From: an uncultured Clostridia bacterium
GTDB taxonomy: Bacteria > Bacillota > Clostridia > Christensenellales > Borkfalkiaceae
Length of the DNA: 64,000 nucleotides
NCBI GenBank assembly: GCA_949283125.1
Contig: CASDRK010000017.1
Location: forward strand, 186,001 to 250,000
Reading direction: 5' to 3'
The stretch's first letter is position 1; every line of letters starts with the position of its first letter. Both the position numbers and the translations under genes were made by a program. A model generated the notes under the pieces. That model saw nothing but the letters and a program-made list of their open reading frames with translations, had not been told where the DNA came from and ran no database searches. Shown here one piece after another: positions 56,101-63,985 of this stretch.

Positions 56101-56506
56101 CGCCGAACGTGTAGCCGGCATACCCCCTCTCCGCGGAGGAATAGCACTGTGCCAGATACGAACTGTAGCCGTCAAGCGCAAACCCGCGCGTAGTTACCGC
56201 ATGGAAAAGCATGAAGAACATAGTTGCGGTCAATCCGACGACCAGAGCCGTCCGCAGCCGCACCGCGGGTTTTTTGCCGAACACCAGCCACACGCCCAAA
56301 CATGCCGCCGCGGCCACGACCAGATAGCAGGCGTAACCGAACGTGCCGTACATGAATGCGCATATCGCCGCGCCGAGGGAGGAAAAAACGGTATTGTACG
56401 TAAGAAGTATCAGCAACATGAGCGCGCAGAACAAAAGCAGCGTCATGCCCAAGGTTTCTCTGGTAAAAATATATGAATGTCTGTCTTTGTCGTTTCTTTT
56501 CTTCAC
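53138..56506 (-). CDS. ftsK: DNA translocase FtsK/SpoIIIE
   Basis: A 1122-residue septal DNA pump that moves chromosomes at division or sporulation. About four N-terminal membrane helices (residues 20-190) are followed by an unusually long acidic, Ser/Asp/Glu-rich linker of about 430 residues. The motor then has alpha, beta (Walker A GTTGSGKS, DPKQSEFISY, ILDEFGDLM) and gamma parts. The C-terminal winged helix, SVSMLQRRFPIGYVKACKIIDWME, reads polarity sequences. The start is a GTG at 56506 with CGGAG eight bases upstream; an ATG at 56513 is out of frame. The choice between FtsK and SpoIIIE naming is open. Confidence 0.96.
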   Translation of the reverse strand: MKKRNDKDRHSYIFTRETLGMTLLLFCALMLLILLTYNTVFSSLGAAICAFMYGTFGYACYLVVAAAACLGVWLVFGKKPAVRLRTALVVGLTATMFFMLFHAVTTRGFALDGYSSYLAQCYSSAERGYAGYTFGGAVSGLLVYPVARGTTFIGAYVIFSVALLLCGYLTFIVVRNDFIAHAGSRRVRAPRMDSETAAEREPAPAPDPMPVADDSAFAVGDNYEIVNNFHPVQQQPESKPVQSVRDYILSRPDYSQQQPQSGGVSDDDEDKFSQKNLGRRILFENGEFAAESYRRNMIFNDDSYFNHPVHNDDDYLSSFSSGKKLANRQREQATQVYPDSYSQSYSREVESREDRPSAPAYIYGDKPAQTLDDYVPQSPSYDEPVYDGPSFDADDEEFVHGCDEPGYAESEADDVEEPVGRETEAQGGDGADYGDSYVSGGALPADEVGLGYRRGSDDYSGLPGAKNEDADNAADDDVLGGTDVSTGADEDEHLPLRRTELPADEGRESRSNDLRSIFSSSNSNISDDIRPDETRISSRRDSGRENLFDGDGDDYLVEEEPDLGTRGLRPAESENFSSARRSEEPQQPFGRDRMSSAPLRPERETGTPLVGRRAEEEKPAPEPEKPKHVWKKYVRPTLDLLADYPENNNANLGEIEDNKRLIIETLENFRIAAHISDVTVGPAITRYDVIIEDRTNIKSAMRYREAIAMALMKENVTAYLNYSKGAISIEVPNGKRTVVGLKTMLTSSEFINCKPNTLTFALGKNVEGRPNCPDITKMPHLLVAGTTGSGKSICLSSLIISLLYKYGPDELRFILVDPKQSEFISYENLPHLIVNEIISDVDKAIKALNWAIKEMERRYTLFKEMTLAGTLVKNLNEYNAHLPEGEEKLPKIVIILDEFGDLMLQNKKDIESRIIRLVQKSRAAGIHLILATQRPSVDCITGLIKSNLPTRIGFKVNSFDDSRTIFDVGGAEKLLGAGDMYFRSASNPDLARIQGCFIDSPEVQAVTDFVKKNNETYFDQSVSDFINTVEEPEGGDAGDSSDGEGDVKIDDKFIQALKFCVTSNQASVSMLQRRFPIGYVKACKIIDWMENMNYITQSEGSKPRKVLLSLDEFTRIYGDVDD

Positions 56507-56544
56507 GAAACATACTCCGCGTAATAATTATTATGCCGTATATC

Positions 56545-56573
56545 ATTATAACATCTGCACGCCGAAAATACAA
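56545..56573 (-). promoter_or_regulatory. Promoter of the ftsK-rimO-pgsA-cinA-recA-nadE unit
   Basis: On the minus strand TTGTAT (56568-56573), 17 bases, TATAAT (56545-56550), about 40 bases upstream of the ftsK GTG. Confidence 0.7.
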
Positions 56574-56579
56574 CAAAAT

Positions 56580-56606
56580 GGCGGCGAAATATTACAATTC
56601 GCCGCC
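56580..56606 (-). terminator. Terminator of ilvC
   Basis: A 9-bp stem GGCGGCGAA / TTCGCCGCC with a nine-base loop, then ATTTTGTTG on the minus strand. A second GC-rich inverted repeat lies at about 56632-56652, nearer the stop. Confidence 0.75.
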
Positions 56607-56664
56607 CGGATTTTTATTGGTCATGACATGTGCCGCCGCATGCGTGCGGCGCCTTGAGCGAGGG

Positions 56665-57696
56665 TCAGAGTTTGGTCTTGCCCTCCTCCGCTTTTATCAG
56701 GTTGCCCTCGTCGTTCCAGGAATACATCGCCCTTATCTCCCTGCCGACTTCTTCAAGCTGGTGCGAAGCTTCCAGATTGCGCTTTGCGATAAAGTGCGCT
56801 CTGCCGTTGTTGTTTTCGGCTATCCACTTTGATGCAAACGTGCCGTCCTGGATCTCTTCCAGAACTTTCTTCATCTCCTTTTTGGTCTCTTCGGTGATGA
56901 GACGTTTGCCCGTCTCGTAATCGCCGAATTCCGCCGTGTCGGAAATGGAATATCTCATCATCGAAAAACCGCCCTTATAGATGAGGTCGACGATGAGCTT
57001 CATCTCGTGAATGCATTCAAAATACGCGTTTCTGGGGTCGTATCCCGCCTCTACCAGCGTTTCAAAACCGGCTTTCATCAACGCCGTGACGCCGCCGCAG
57101 AGCACGGCCTGTTCGCCGAAAAGGTCGGTTTCGGTCTCGCACTTGAAGGTCGTTTCAAGCACGCCCGCCCTCGCTCCGCCTATGCCTGCGGCATAGCCGA
57201 GGGCGATATCGAGCGCTTTGCCCGTATAATCCTGCGCGACGGCCACCAGACAGGGAACGCCCTTGCCCTCCTGATATTCCGAGCGCACGGTATGTCCCGG
57301 CCCCTTGGGCGCTATCATGAACACGTCCACGTTTGCGGGAGGAATTATCTGCTTGAAATGTATGTTGAATCCGTGAGCGAACGCAAGCGCCGCGCCGTCC
57401 TTGAGGTTCTTCTCTATGCTCTCCTTATACACTTTGGCCTGTCTTTCGTCGTTTATGAGCATCATGACGATGTCGGCGCGCCCGGCGGCTTCGGCCACGG
57501 TGTACACTTCAAAACCGGCAGCTTCGGCCTTGGGCCAGGATTTTCCGCCTTTGTGCAGACCGATGATCACCTTTACGCCGCTCTCCCGCAGGTTGAGCGC
57601 ATGGGCATGTCCCTGACTGCCGTAGCCCACTATGGCCACGGTTTTATTTCTGAGAGCGTTTATATCGCAATCGGACTGATAATAAATTTTTGCCAT
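56665..57696 (-). CDS. ilvC: Ketol-acid reductoisomerase, class I
   Basis: A 343-residue enzyme of valine, leucine and isoleucine synthesis that isomerises and reduces acetolactate. The Rossmann site is [17 protein letters not shown]. The knotted C-terminal domain has [16 protein letters not shown] (metal-binding Asp/Glu) and [14 protein letters not shown]. The cofactor loop after the second strand reads LHKGGKSW; many NADPH enzymes have R and S where H and G occur here. It stands alone, with its own promoter and terminator; ilvB or ilvD are not nearby. Confidence 0.96.
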   Translation of the reverse strand: MAKIYYQSDCDINALRNKTVAIVGYGSQGHAHALNLRESGVKVIIGLHKGGKSWPKAEAAGFEVYTVAEAAGRADIVMMLINDERQAKVYKESIEKNLKDGAALAFAHGFNIHFKQIIPPANVDVFMIAPKGPGHTVRSEYQEGKGVPCLVAVAQDYTGKALDIALGYAAGIGGARAGVLETTFKCETETDLFGEQAVLCGGVTALMKAGFETLVEAGYDPRNAYFECIHEMKLIVDLIYKGGFSMMRYSISDTAEFGDYETGKRLITEETKKEMKKVLEEIQDGTFASKWIAENNNGRAHFIAKRNLEASHQLEEVGREIRAMYSWNDEGNLIKAEEGKTKL

Positions 57697-57731
57697 ATCA
57701 AAATTTTCCTCCGAAAAATTGTATGTACATT

Positions 57732-57760
57732 ATTATATCTTTATAATCGCCGCAAGTCAA
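57732..57760 (-). promoter_or_regulatory. Promoter of ilvC
   Basis: On the minus strand TTGACT (57755-57760), 17 bases, TATAAT (57732-57737). The leader is about 30 bases, too short for a T-box or leucine attenuator. Confidence 0.85.
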
Positions 57761-57800
57761 GTGTTATTAAAAATTATATTGAATTTTTCCGCATAAAAAA

Positions 57801-57829
57801 TTGCATAAAGATGAATTTTGATATATAAT
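57801..57829 (+). promoter_or_regulatory. Promoter of the DUF815 ATPase gene
   Basis: TTGCAT (57801-57806), 17 bases, TATAAT (57824-57829), divergent from the ilvC promoter. Confidence 0.75.
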
Positions 57830-57862
57830 TGTGAGTAAATCAAGCTGTATCGGTGAATAATT

Positions 57863-59023
57863 ATGAATAATAGTTGTCTGAAACTAAAAGTGCTGCGCAA
57901 CCTTTTGCGCGAACCTCTGTTTGCCGCTTTTCAGGAAGCCCTCTGCGGCGGCGAGCCTGAAAAATTTTATTATCAGCTGTATGAAGCCGGCGCGGAAAAC
58001 AATTTTCTGTCCGGACTGTGCGAGCTGATCCTTGCCGACGACAACGCATTCGCGCGCACCTGCGCAAAGGGCGATACCCCTTCGTCATATCTGTTCGACG
58101 CATATGCAGGCGACCTCGACGCCATATTTTCCGCGGCGGCAAAGTTTGAAGGCGACGAACATTTCAGGCTGGGCGAGCCCGTGCCGCCCTTCGACGGCAG
58201 TCTTGACGGTGCGCGTTCGGCGGCAGGGCTTGCAGATCATTACGCGGCTCACGGGTACGGAAAATACATGAAGTTCAGGGCCTTTACCTATTCCGACGGT
58301 TCGCTGCTACCCATAGAAAACACTTCAGAAGTCACGCTGAACGATTTGAAAGACTACGAAAGCGAAAAGAAGCAGATATCCGACAACATAATCAATTTTT
58401 TGAGCGGACTGCCATATGCCAACATGCTGCTGTACGGCGACAGGGGAACGGGAAAATCTTCCACCATGCACGCAATGCTGAACAAGTATTTCGGACAGGG
58501 ACTGCGCATAATAGAGCTGAACAAGCAAAACATGCTGTGCATTCCCGACATACGCAGAGCAGTGAGAGACATACCGCTCAGATTCATAATATTTATCGAC
58601 GACCTTTCGCTGAACGAGGACGACGATAAAATATCCTCGCTCAAGGCGGGATTGGAGGGAACGGTGGGCGGCACGGCCGACAACGTTATGATAACGGCAA
58701 CGTCCAACCGCAGACACATAGTAAAGGAGAGCTTTTCCGACAGGGAAAATTCCGTACATCCAGGGGATTCCATGGCAGAACAGCTCTCTCTTGCCGACCG
58801 CTTCGGACTGACCGTGATGTTTGCATCCGCGGACAGGCACACATATCTTTCCATAGTCAGACAGCTCGCCGACGAGCGCGCAATGAGCACCGACAGAGAC
58901 AAACTGTGCGCGCTTGCCGAGCGCTGGGCTCTGGCAAAGGGCGGGCGTTCGCCGAGACGGGCAAGGCAGTTTGCCGACCTCGCATACGCGTGCGAGCGCC
59001 GCGGCGCGGAGATAGACTTTTAA
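57863..59023 (+). CDS. DUF815 family AAA+ ATPase
   Basis: A 386-residue protein of the DUF815 ATPase family. The N-terminal half is alpha-helical and not recognised. Walker A is YGDRGTGKSS with Lys198, and Walker B is FIIFIDDLSLNEDD. ITATSNRRHIVKE is a sensor-like block, and a C-terminal lid contains GRSPRRARQFADLA. Function is unknown; members are widespread in Clostridia. GGTGA six bases upstream of the ATG supports this start. It is convergent with murC, and the two ends overlap by four bases. Confidence 0.88.
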   Translation: MNNSCLKLKVLRNLLREPLFAAFQEALCGGEPEKFYYQLYEAGAENNFLSGLCELILADDNAFARTCAKGDTPSSYLFDAYAGDLDAIFSAAAKFEGDEHFRLGEPVPPFDGSLDGARSAAGLADHYAAHGYGKYMKFRAFTYSDGSLLPIENTSEVTLNDLKDYESEKKQISDNIINFLSGLPYANMLLYGDRGTGKSSTMHAMLNKYFGQGLRIIELNKQNMLCIPDIRRAVRDIPLRFIIFIDDLSLNEDDDKISSLKAGLEGTVGGTADNVMITATSNRRHIVKESFSDRENSVHPGDSMAEQLSLADRFGLTVMFASADRHTYLSIVRQLADERAMSTDRDKLCALAERWALAKGGRSPRRARQFADLAYACERRGAEIDF

Positions 59024-60339
59024 TCCGTCATGCGCCGCACCGTAAAATAAATATCTCCCGCGCCGAGGACGAGAATTTTATCGTCCGTGCCGACGCCTTG
59101 GAGAAATCTTTCGATATCCCGTTCGTCATCGGCGTAACGGGATTTTTTAACGGCTCTGGAGAGGGCGACGGCGCTTCCCGCCGCATCGAAGTACTCGCGC
59201 GCGGCAAACGTTTTGTATATCAGCAGGTCGTCCACACCTGACAGCACCTCGGCAAACCCGTCGAACAGCAGTCTGGTCCTGCTGTATGTGTGCGGCTGAA
59301 ATATAACGTACAATCTGCCGCGGCAAACGGAGCGCGCCGTGCGCAGCGATGCGGCTATTTCGTCGGGATGATGTGCATAATCGGCGATAACTTCGCAGCC
59401 GCGGTATCTGCCTATGCTTTCAAACCTCCTCGCAATGCCGGAAAATGAAGCAAGTCCCTCCTCCACGCTCCGGGCGCGCAATCCGCAGGCCCTTGCCGCC
59501 GCAACGGCTGCAAGGGCATTAGCTATGTTGTGCCTTCCCAACACTTTTAAAGAGACCGAACAGAGATACCTTTCGTACTCAAATACTTCAAAGCTGTATC
59601 TGCCGCCGGAGCAGTTTATGGAACGCGCCCTGTAGTCCGCGCCCTCCTCCGTTCCGAACGTCACGTCTCCGCGCACGCATTCGTCGCCGAAAATGCTTAC
59701 GCATCTGGATGAACGCCCGGCAAAGTTTTTGTAAGCTTCAGCAAGCTCTCTCTCGCCGCCGTAGCACTCGAGATGATCGGCCGCGGTATTAAGAACCACG
59801 CCCACCGTCGGCTTCAGCAACAGAAAATTTTTGTTGTATTCGCACGCTTCGGTTATAAAATAATCGCGGCCGCGGCAGACGCTGTTGCCGAAAGTTTTGT
59901 CCCTTCCGCCGATATGCGCAGTGAACGCCCTGTCGGAACAGGCAAAAATATGCGCAAGCATTCCGGTGCACGTAGTTTTGCCGTGACAGCCGGCCACCGC
60001 CACAACGCTTTCGTAGCGCCCGCACAGCATGGCGAGGAATGCCCCGCGCGACACCATTGTCTTATTCAGCGCGGCCGCACGGGCAAGGTGACGCTCTCCG
60101 CGGCCGGCAGCGTCGGTGTAGACTATCAGATCGCACCCGTCGAGTCCGGCATCGTCGTCTGCAAACGACACCTCAATGCCGCGGGCCATGAGTCCGTCCG
60201 TGTATTCGCCCGGAGCGCGGTCGCATCCGAACACCCTTTTGCCTTCATCGGCGCATATTGCGGCGAGCGCGCTCATGCTCGCGCCGCCGATCCCGACGAA
60301 ATATATGCTGTGCACATCGTTCAATATCTTGCTGTCCAT
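59020..60339 (-). CDS. murC: UDP-N-acetylmuramate-L-alanine ligase
   Basis: A 439-residue Mur ligase that adds L-Ala to UDP-MurNAc. The N-terminal Rossmann fold is IYFVGIGGASMSALA. The ATP loop is VAVAGCHGKTTCTGML. The central and C-terminal domains have EACEYNKNFL, GRHNIANALAAVA and VIADYAHHPDEI. The ATG at 60339 gives a normal N-terminus but has no Shine-Dalgarno, and its promoter is unclear. An upstream in-frame ATG (60414) adds a Cys/Arg-rich extension without homology. The 172-base upstream gap holds the ftsZ terminator and one further inverted repeat (60416-60441). Confidence 0.94.
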   Translation of the reverse strand: MDSKILNDVHSIYFVGIGGASMSALAAICADEGKRVFGCDRAPGEYTDGLMARGIEVSFADDDAGLDGCDLIVYTDAAGRGERHLARAAALNKTMVSRGAFLAMLCGRYESVVAVAGCHGKTTCTGMLAHIFACSDRAFTAHIGGRDKTFGNSVCRGRDYFITEACEYNKNFLLLKPTVGVVLNTAADHLECYGGERELAEAYKNFAGRSSRCVSIFGDECVRGDVTFGTEEGADYRARSINCSGGRYSFEVFEYERYLCSVSLKVLGRHNIANALAAVAAARACGLRARSVEEGLASFSGIARRFESIGRYRGCEVIADYAHHPDEIAASLRTARSVCRGRLYVIFQPHTYSRTRLLFDGFAEVLSGVDDLLIYKTFAAREYFDAAGSAVALSRAVKKSRYADDERDIERFLQGVGTDDKILVLGAGDIYFTVRRMTD

Positions 60340-60455
60340 ACAGCATTTTATGGCAATTATGCACGAAATATGACGAACCGCGCACCTTCCCGCCGAGCGG
60401 CGAAACGTGAGCATGGCCGGCCGGACAATCAGATGGCCGGCACATAAGCATAAAA

Positions 60456-60485
60456 CCGGGCGGAACCCGTCAAGGCTCCGCCCGG
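60456..60485 (-). terminator. Terminator of ftsZ
   Basis: CCGGGCGGA / TCCGCCCGG with further inner pairing (CC / GG). The minus strand continues TTTTATGC. It lies 26 bases past the ftsZ stop. Confidence 0.85.
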
Positions 60486-60511
60486 AAAAATGCTTTGTCG
60501 ATTTTAAAAAC

Positions 60512-61894
60512 TCAATCCTCGCCGCGGCGGCCGAGATTTTTCAGAAGCCGCGCGAATTTGGGCACGCTCTTGTCGGAAGGGCGCTCGATGGTAACGTCCT
60601 CCTGCGGGCGGACATACTGCGCCTGCACAGGCTGCTGCTGAACGGGAGCCTGCGCATATCCGGCATTCTGCTGGGGATAAGCAGGCTGAGCGGGCTGCTG
60701 ATATACAGGCTGCTGGGCATAACCTTGGACCTGTTGAGGCTGCTGGGGATACAACGGCTGCTGCATAACGGGCTGGGAGGGCTGATGCTGAACGGGCTGC
60801 TGAGGAGCCGCGCCCTGCTGGCGCTGTCCGAAATACGGGTCGTTATTTATGGGCATGCGCGAAGCGTAGCTCTGCTGTGTATAGAGCTGACCGGACTTAT
60901 ACGCCTTTTGCTGCTCTTCCTCCTTCTTGTTGTCGAAGCCGGGGAAACCGGTGGCGATGACGGTGATCTCAACTTCATCCTGAACGTTGGGATCTATGCG
61001 CGCGCCGAATATTATATTGGCCGAAGCGTCCACAACGCTGCGCACCAGCTCGGCCGCGTCGGCAACCTCGTCGAATGTCAGATCGGTGCCGCCGACCACG
61101 TTGAGTATAACGCCGCGCGCTCCCTCGATAGTGGTTTCGAGCAGAGGGCAGTTGACGGCCACGCGCACCGCTTCGATTATCCTGTTGTCGCCTTTGGCAA
61201 CGCCGACGCCGAGATGGGCGATGCCCTTATCCTTGAGAACGGTCTTTACGTCCGCAAAGTCGAGATTGATGAGAGCGGGGTTGACGATGAGTTCGGCAAT
61301 GCCCCTTATGCCCTGCTTTAAAATTTCGTCCGCTACGCGCAGAGCTTCGACCATGGGCGTATTCTTCTGCACGACCGTTTTTATCTTGTCGTTGGGGATG
61401 ATGACGAGAGTATCTACATACTTTTTGAGATTTTCCAATCCCTTTGCGGTATTTTCCATGCGCTTTTTGCCTTCAAAGGCAAAGGGCTCCGTTACGACCG
61501 CAACGGTGAGTATCTTCATATCCCTCGCTATCTTTGCGATCACCGGCGCGGCGCCCGTACCCGTGCCGCCGCCCATGCCGGCGGTTATGAACAACAGATC
61601 CGTGCCCTTGATGAGTTCGGTAAGCTCGTCCTTGCTCTCCTCGGCGGCAGCCCTGCCGACGTCGGGATCGGCGCCTGCGCCCAGGCCCTTTGTCAGCTGC
61701 ATGCCAATCTGCACCTTGTTTGCGCAGGGCGAAAGCGCGAGGATCTGGCTGTCAGTATTGACAACGATGTACTCCGCGCTGTTTATTCCGGCCTCGAGCA
61801 TGCGGTTGACGGCGTTATTGCCCGCGCCGCCGACGCCTATAACTTTTATCTTGGCTCTGCCGGATATATTGTTCAATGCCTGATCGTTAAACAT
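60512..61894 (-). CDS. ftsZ: Cell division protein FtsZ
   Basis: A 460-residue tubulin-like GTPase that forms the Z ring. The N-terminal VIGVGGAGNNAVNRM, tubulin signature GMGGGTGTGAAPVIAKIA, and T7-loop region NLDFADVKTVLKDKG are intact. Residues about 325-430 are a Gln/Pro/Tyr-rich disordered linker, longer than in Bacillus. The C-terminal tail is PKFARLLKNLGRRGED, which should bind partners such as FtsA. The ATG at 61894 has GGAGGT seven bases upstream; a much longer open frame upstream overlaps ftsA antisense to nothing real and is rejected. Confidence 0.97.
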   Translation of the reverse strand: MFNDQALNNISGRAKIKVIGVGGAGNNAVNRMLEAGINSAEYIVVNTDSQILALSPCANKVQIGMQLTKGLGAGADPDVGRAAAEESKDELTELIKGTDLLFITAGMGGGTGTGAAPVIAKIARDMKILTVAVVTEPFAFEGKKRMENTAKGLENLKKYVDTLVIIPNDKIKTVVQKNTPMVEALRVADEILKQGIRGIAELIVNPALINLDFADVKTVLKDKGIAHLGVGVAKGDNRIIEAVRVAVNCPLLETTIEGARGVILNVVGGTDLTFDEVADAAELVRSVVDASANIIFGARIDPNVQDEVEITVIATGFPGFDNKKEEEQQKAYKSGQLYTQQSYASRMPINNDPYFGQRQQGAAPQQPVQHQPSQPVMQQPLYPQQPQQVQGYAQQPVYQQPAQPAYPQQNAGYAQAPVQQQPVQAQYVRPQEDVTIERPSDKSVPKFARLLKNLGRRGED

Positions 61895-61914
61895 TTGTTG
61901 ACCTCCGTTGTCGC

Positions 61915-61935
61915 GCATGGCCCGCCGGGCCGCGC
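61915..61935 (-). other. GC-rich hairpin just upstream of the ftsZ ribosome binding site
   Basis: GGCCC-GCC-GGGCC (61919-61931) with partial outer pairing, in the 62-base gap between ftsA and ftsZ. No T tract follows, so it is unlikely to terminate. It may set the ratio of FtsZ to FtsA or mark an RNA processing site. Confidence 0.45.
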
Positions 61936-61956
61936 CGCGTCGTAAAAAATAAAATT

Positions 61957-63075
61957 TCAGTCGTCGCCGAGAGCCGCGTCGAGCAGGCTGAACAGCGAAG
62001 AAAAAACAGGTTTGTCGTAGTAGGGGACTTTGGGAGAGAGCACCTCGACCTGACATTCGAGCCGTCCCGAAATATGTTCCGCGGTGCCGCGGACGGCCTT
62101 TACGCCCTCGCCGGTGATGTATAATGGCCTGCCTGCCATATCCCTTTCGGCGAAGGTCTGCCGGCACTCTTCCGTCATTTCACAGATGCCGTCGAGCCCT
62201 TCGCGTATGATGTCGCGCAGCGCGGCGGCCGAAAAACTGTAAACCTTGTCGCCGCTGCGTATCTCGCGGATAGCGGTCAGCCGCTCCTTTGCGTTGAGAT
62301 TTACCCCCGAAAGGAACTGCGACGCGACGTCGAAGGGAATATCGAGTTCATCCATCAGAAGCGCGGCTATATGACCGACGCCGACGGAAAACGACTGACT
62401 GAACAGCAGGCCGTTTCCGCAGGCAATGCTGTAAGTTGATGAAATATAGCCGATATCCAGCAGCGCCGCACACGAATCGCGCAACTGCGGTTCGAGCAGA
62501 TAGCAGGCTTCGGCCAGAGCCGAAGGAATAAACTTAAGCCGCTCGATGCCGCCGAACGGCCGGAACGCGATGCGGACGCATTCCGAAAAGGCGTCTTTGC
62601 ACAAAAACCAGCTTATCTTTGCGCGCAGGCTGTCCGAAACGCAACCGCACGGATCTATCACCCTGCGCTTGTCCGACAGGATATAGTACACAATGCTCAT
62701 ATCCACAACGGAAAAGCCTTCGGCGTCCTCCGGCTGCGACATCGCCGCAACGCCGCGCGTATGAGAGCGGCGTATCCTGACGGGCGAAGCGAAATTTATC
62801 GAATCGTCCGTGACGCGCACCCGCAGAAACTCGCCGGGAACTCCGACATAGAACCTGCATATCTTGTCGCCTGCGGCGGCAAGAGTGCTGCGGACGACCT
62901 CCCGCACGGCGGAGTTGAACGAATCGACGTCGATGAGTTCGCCGTCCGCAAAGCCGTCGTAGGCGCAGCTGTATTTACTTTTGATGATGAAGGTATTGTT
63001 CACTCCCCTTTCGCCCACAGCCGCACAAACTTCGGATGAGCGAATATCCAATACCGCTACGCTTTTGTTACGCAC
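61957..63075 (-). CDS. ftsA: Divergent FtsA-like cell division protein
   Basis: A 372-residue actin-fold protein directly upstream of ftsZ. The overall FtsA pattern is seen: VAVLDIRSSEVCAAVGE at the start, a 1C-like part with VIDPCGCVSDSLRAKI, and GVGHIAALLMDELDIPFDVA. The nucleotide motifs are poor, however: DIRSS replaces DIGSS/T, and DIGYISST replaces DxGGGTTD. The C-terminus (VFSSLFSLLDAALGDD) is acidic and lacks the basic amphipathic membrane helix. It may still recruit FtsZ but perhaps not as an ATPase. The start is a GTG at 63075; GGAGG lies 13 bases upstream, farther than ideal. Confidence 0.85.
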   Translation of the reverse strand: MRNKSVAVLDIRSSEVCAAVGERGVNNTFIIKSKYSCAYDGFADGELIDVDSFNSAVREVVRSTLAAAGDKICRFYVGVPGEFLRVRVTDDSINFASPVRIRRSHTRGVAAMSQPEDAEGFSVVDMSIVYYILSDKRRVIDPCGCVSDSLRAKISWFLCKDAFSECVRIAFRPFGGIERLKFIPSALAEACYLLEPQLRDSCAALLDIGYISSTYSIACGNGLLFSQSFSVGVGHIAALLMDELDIPFDVASQFLSGVNLNAKERLTAIREIRSGDKVYSFSAAALRDIIREGLDGICEMTEECRQTFAERDMAGRPLYITGEGVKAVRGTAEHISGRLECQVEVLSPKVPYYDKPVFSSLFSLLDAALGDD

Positions 63076-63123
63076 TTTTGTATATTATCCTCCGCACGCT
63101 GACGTGCGTGAACTTATAATTCT

Positions 63124-63152
63124 ATTATATAATAGTGTTTTGCAAATGTCAA
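63124..63152 (-). promoter_or_regulatory. Perfect consensus promoter of ftsA-ftsZ
   Basis: On the minus strand TTGACA (63147-63152), 17 bases, TATAAT (63124-63129). The leader is about 45 bases. Confidence 0.9.
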
Positions 63153-63170
63153 TTATATGACGCAAAAAAA

Positions 63171-63195
63171 CGGCCCGACAACACAAATCGGACCG
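63171..63195 (-). terminator. Terminator of ftsQ
   Basis: CGGCCCGA / TCGGACCG with one mismatch and a nine-base loop. An A7 run on the plus strand gives a T tail on the minus strand. It separates ftsQ from the ftsA promoter. Confidence 0.75.
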
Positions 63196-63235
63196 TATAA
63201 ATTTGCAAATTGCTCCCGCAATATGTCCCAGCCAA

Positions 63236-63985
63236 TCATATCAGAGGATTATAGACGGAGGAAATGTCCGGCCGGGCACCTCCGCCGGCCACGACGTTTA
63301 TGCTTCCGCGCATCTTCTGACTTTCCGTAAGGTCTGAAAAACATTCCGCCGCCGCCGCCACTTTTTCGCCGATGCGGTCGTCGTAATCAAATATCACGAT
63401 GTCGAGACCGCGGTACAGCGACAGGGTCATCGAGCGGGTATCGGTGATCTTATCGTAGTTGAGAACCACGGCTCCCACCATGTTGCGCACGCTGCCGAAA
63501 CATTGCTCAAAAGCGTTGCAGGCCGCTATTACCGAGGGGAATCCCCCATCGTCCGCCGACACAAGAATATTGGGGCTCGAATCGGAGGGGTTTATGTTTT
63601 CGGCGCGCGTTCCCATATATCCGCCTTCGCTGTCGTACATGTCGTATCCGCCGGCAGGATTTGCCGCGGCGTAACGCTCCTGTCTTTCCCTTATCACTAC
63701 GTTCAGTGTGCAGGGAAACACCTTTTCGCAACTCTGCACGACCAGCAGAGCGCCGTCCACGCGGGAGGACACGTCCTCGTCGCCTATGAGTGCAAGATTG
63801 TAGCCCTTAAGGGACTGCAACTCCTCTTTGGCCCTTTCAAACGCCTGATCTCCGCGGGACGAATGATATACATACTCCACGTTTACATTCCTGACGGAAA
63901 GCATGACGCCCACGCCGATAATAACGGCGACGCAAAACAACAGCGTAAGTATCACAGATACGATTTTTCTTATGTGAATGTTCAT
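63236..63985 (-). CDS. ftsQ: Cell division protein FtsQ/DivIB-like
   Basis: A 249-residue bitopic protein. A short basic cytosolic tail (MNIHIRK) precedes one membrane helix (about residues 8-30). A POTRA-like domain follows: VRNVNVEYVYHSS, GYNLALIGDEDV, and VFPCTLNVVIRERQE, the order typical of FtsQ/DivIB. The outer beta domain runs to the end. The protein helps assemble the division machinery with FtsL and FtsB. Its position before ftsA-ftsZ fits the dcw cluster. Its upstream neighbour is outside the window. Confidence 0.85.
   Translation of the reverse strand: MNIHIRKIVSVILTLLFCVAVIIGVGVMLSVRNVNVEYVYHSSRGDQAFERAKEELQSLKGYNLALIGDEDVSSRVDGALLVVQSCEKVFPCTLNVVIRERQERYAAANPAGGYDMYDSEGGYMGTRAENINPSDSSPNILVSADDGGFPSVIAACNAFEQCFGSVRNMVGAVVLNYDKITDTRSMTLSLYRGLDIVIFDYDDRIGEKVAAAAECFSDLTESQKMRGSINVVAGGGARPDISSVYNPLI

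Noticed and set aside
57697-57731. Possible T-box or attenuator before ilvC
   Set aside because: The leader predicted from the strong promoter is only about 30 bases, too short for such elements.
61895-62167. 91-residue N-terminal extension of FtsZ
   Set aside because: It runs through the ftsA gene in another frame, while GGAGGT and a normal FtsZ start are at 61894.
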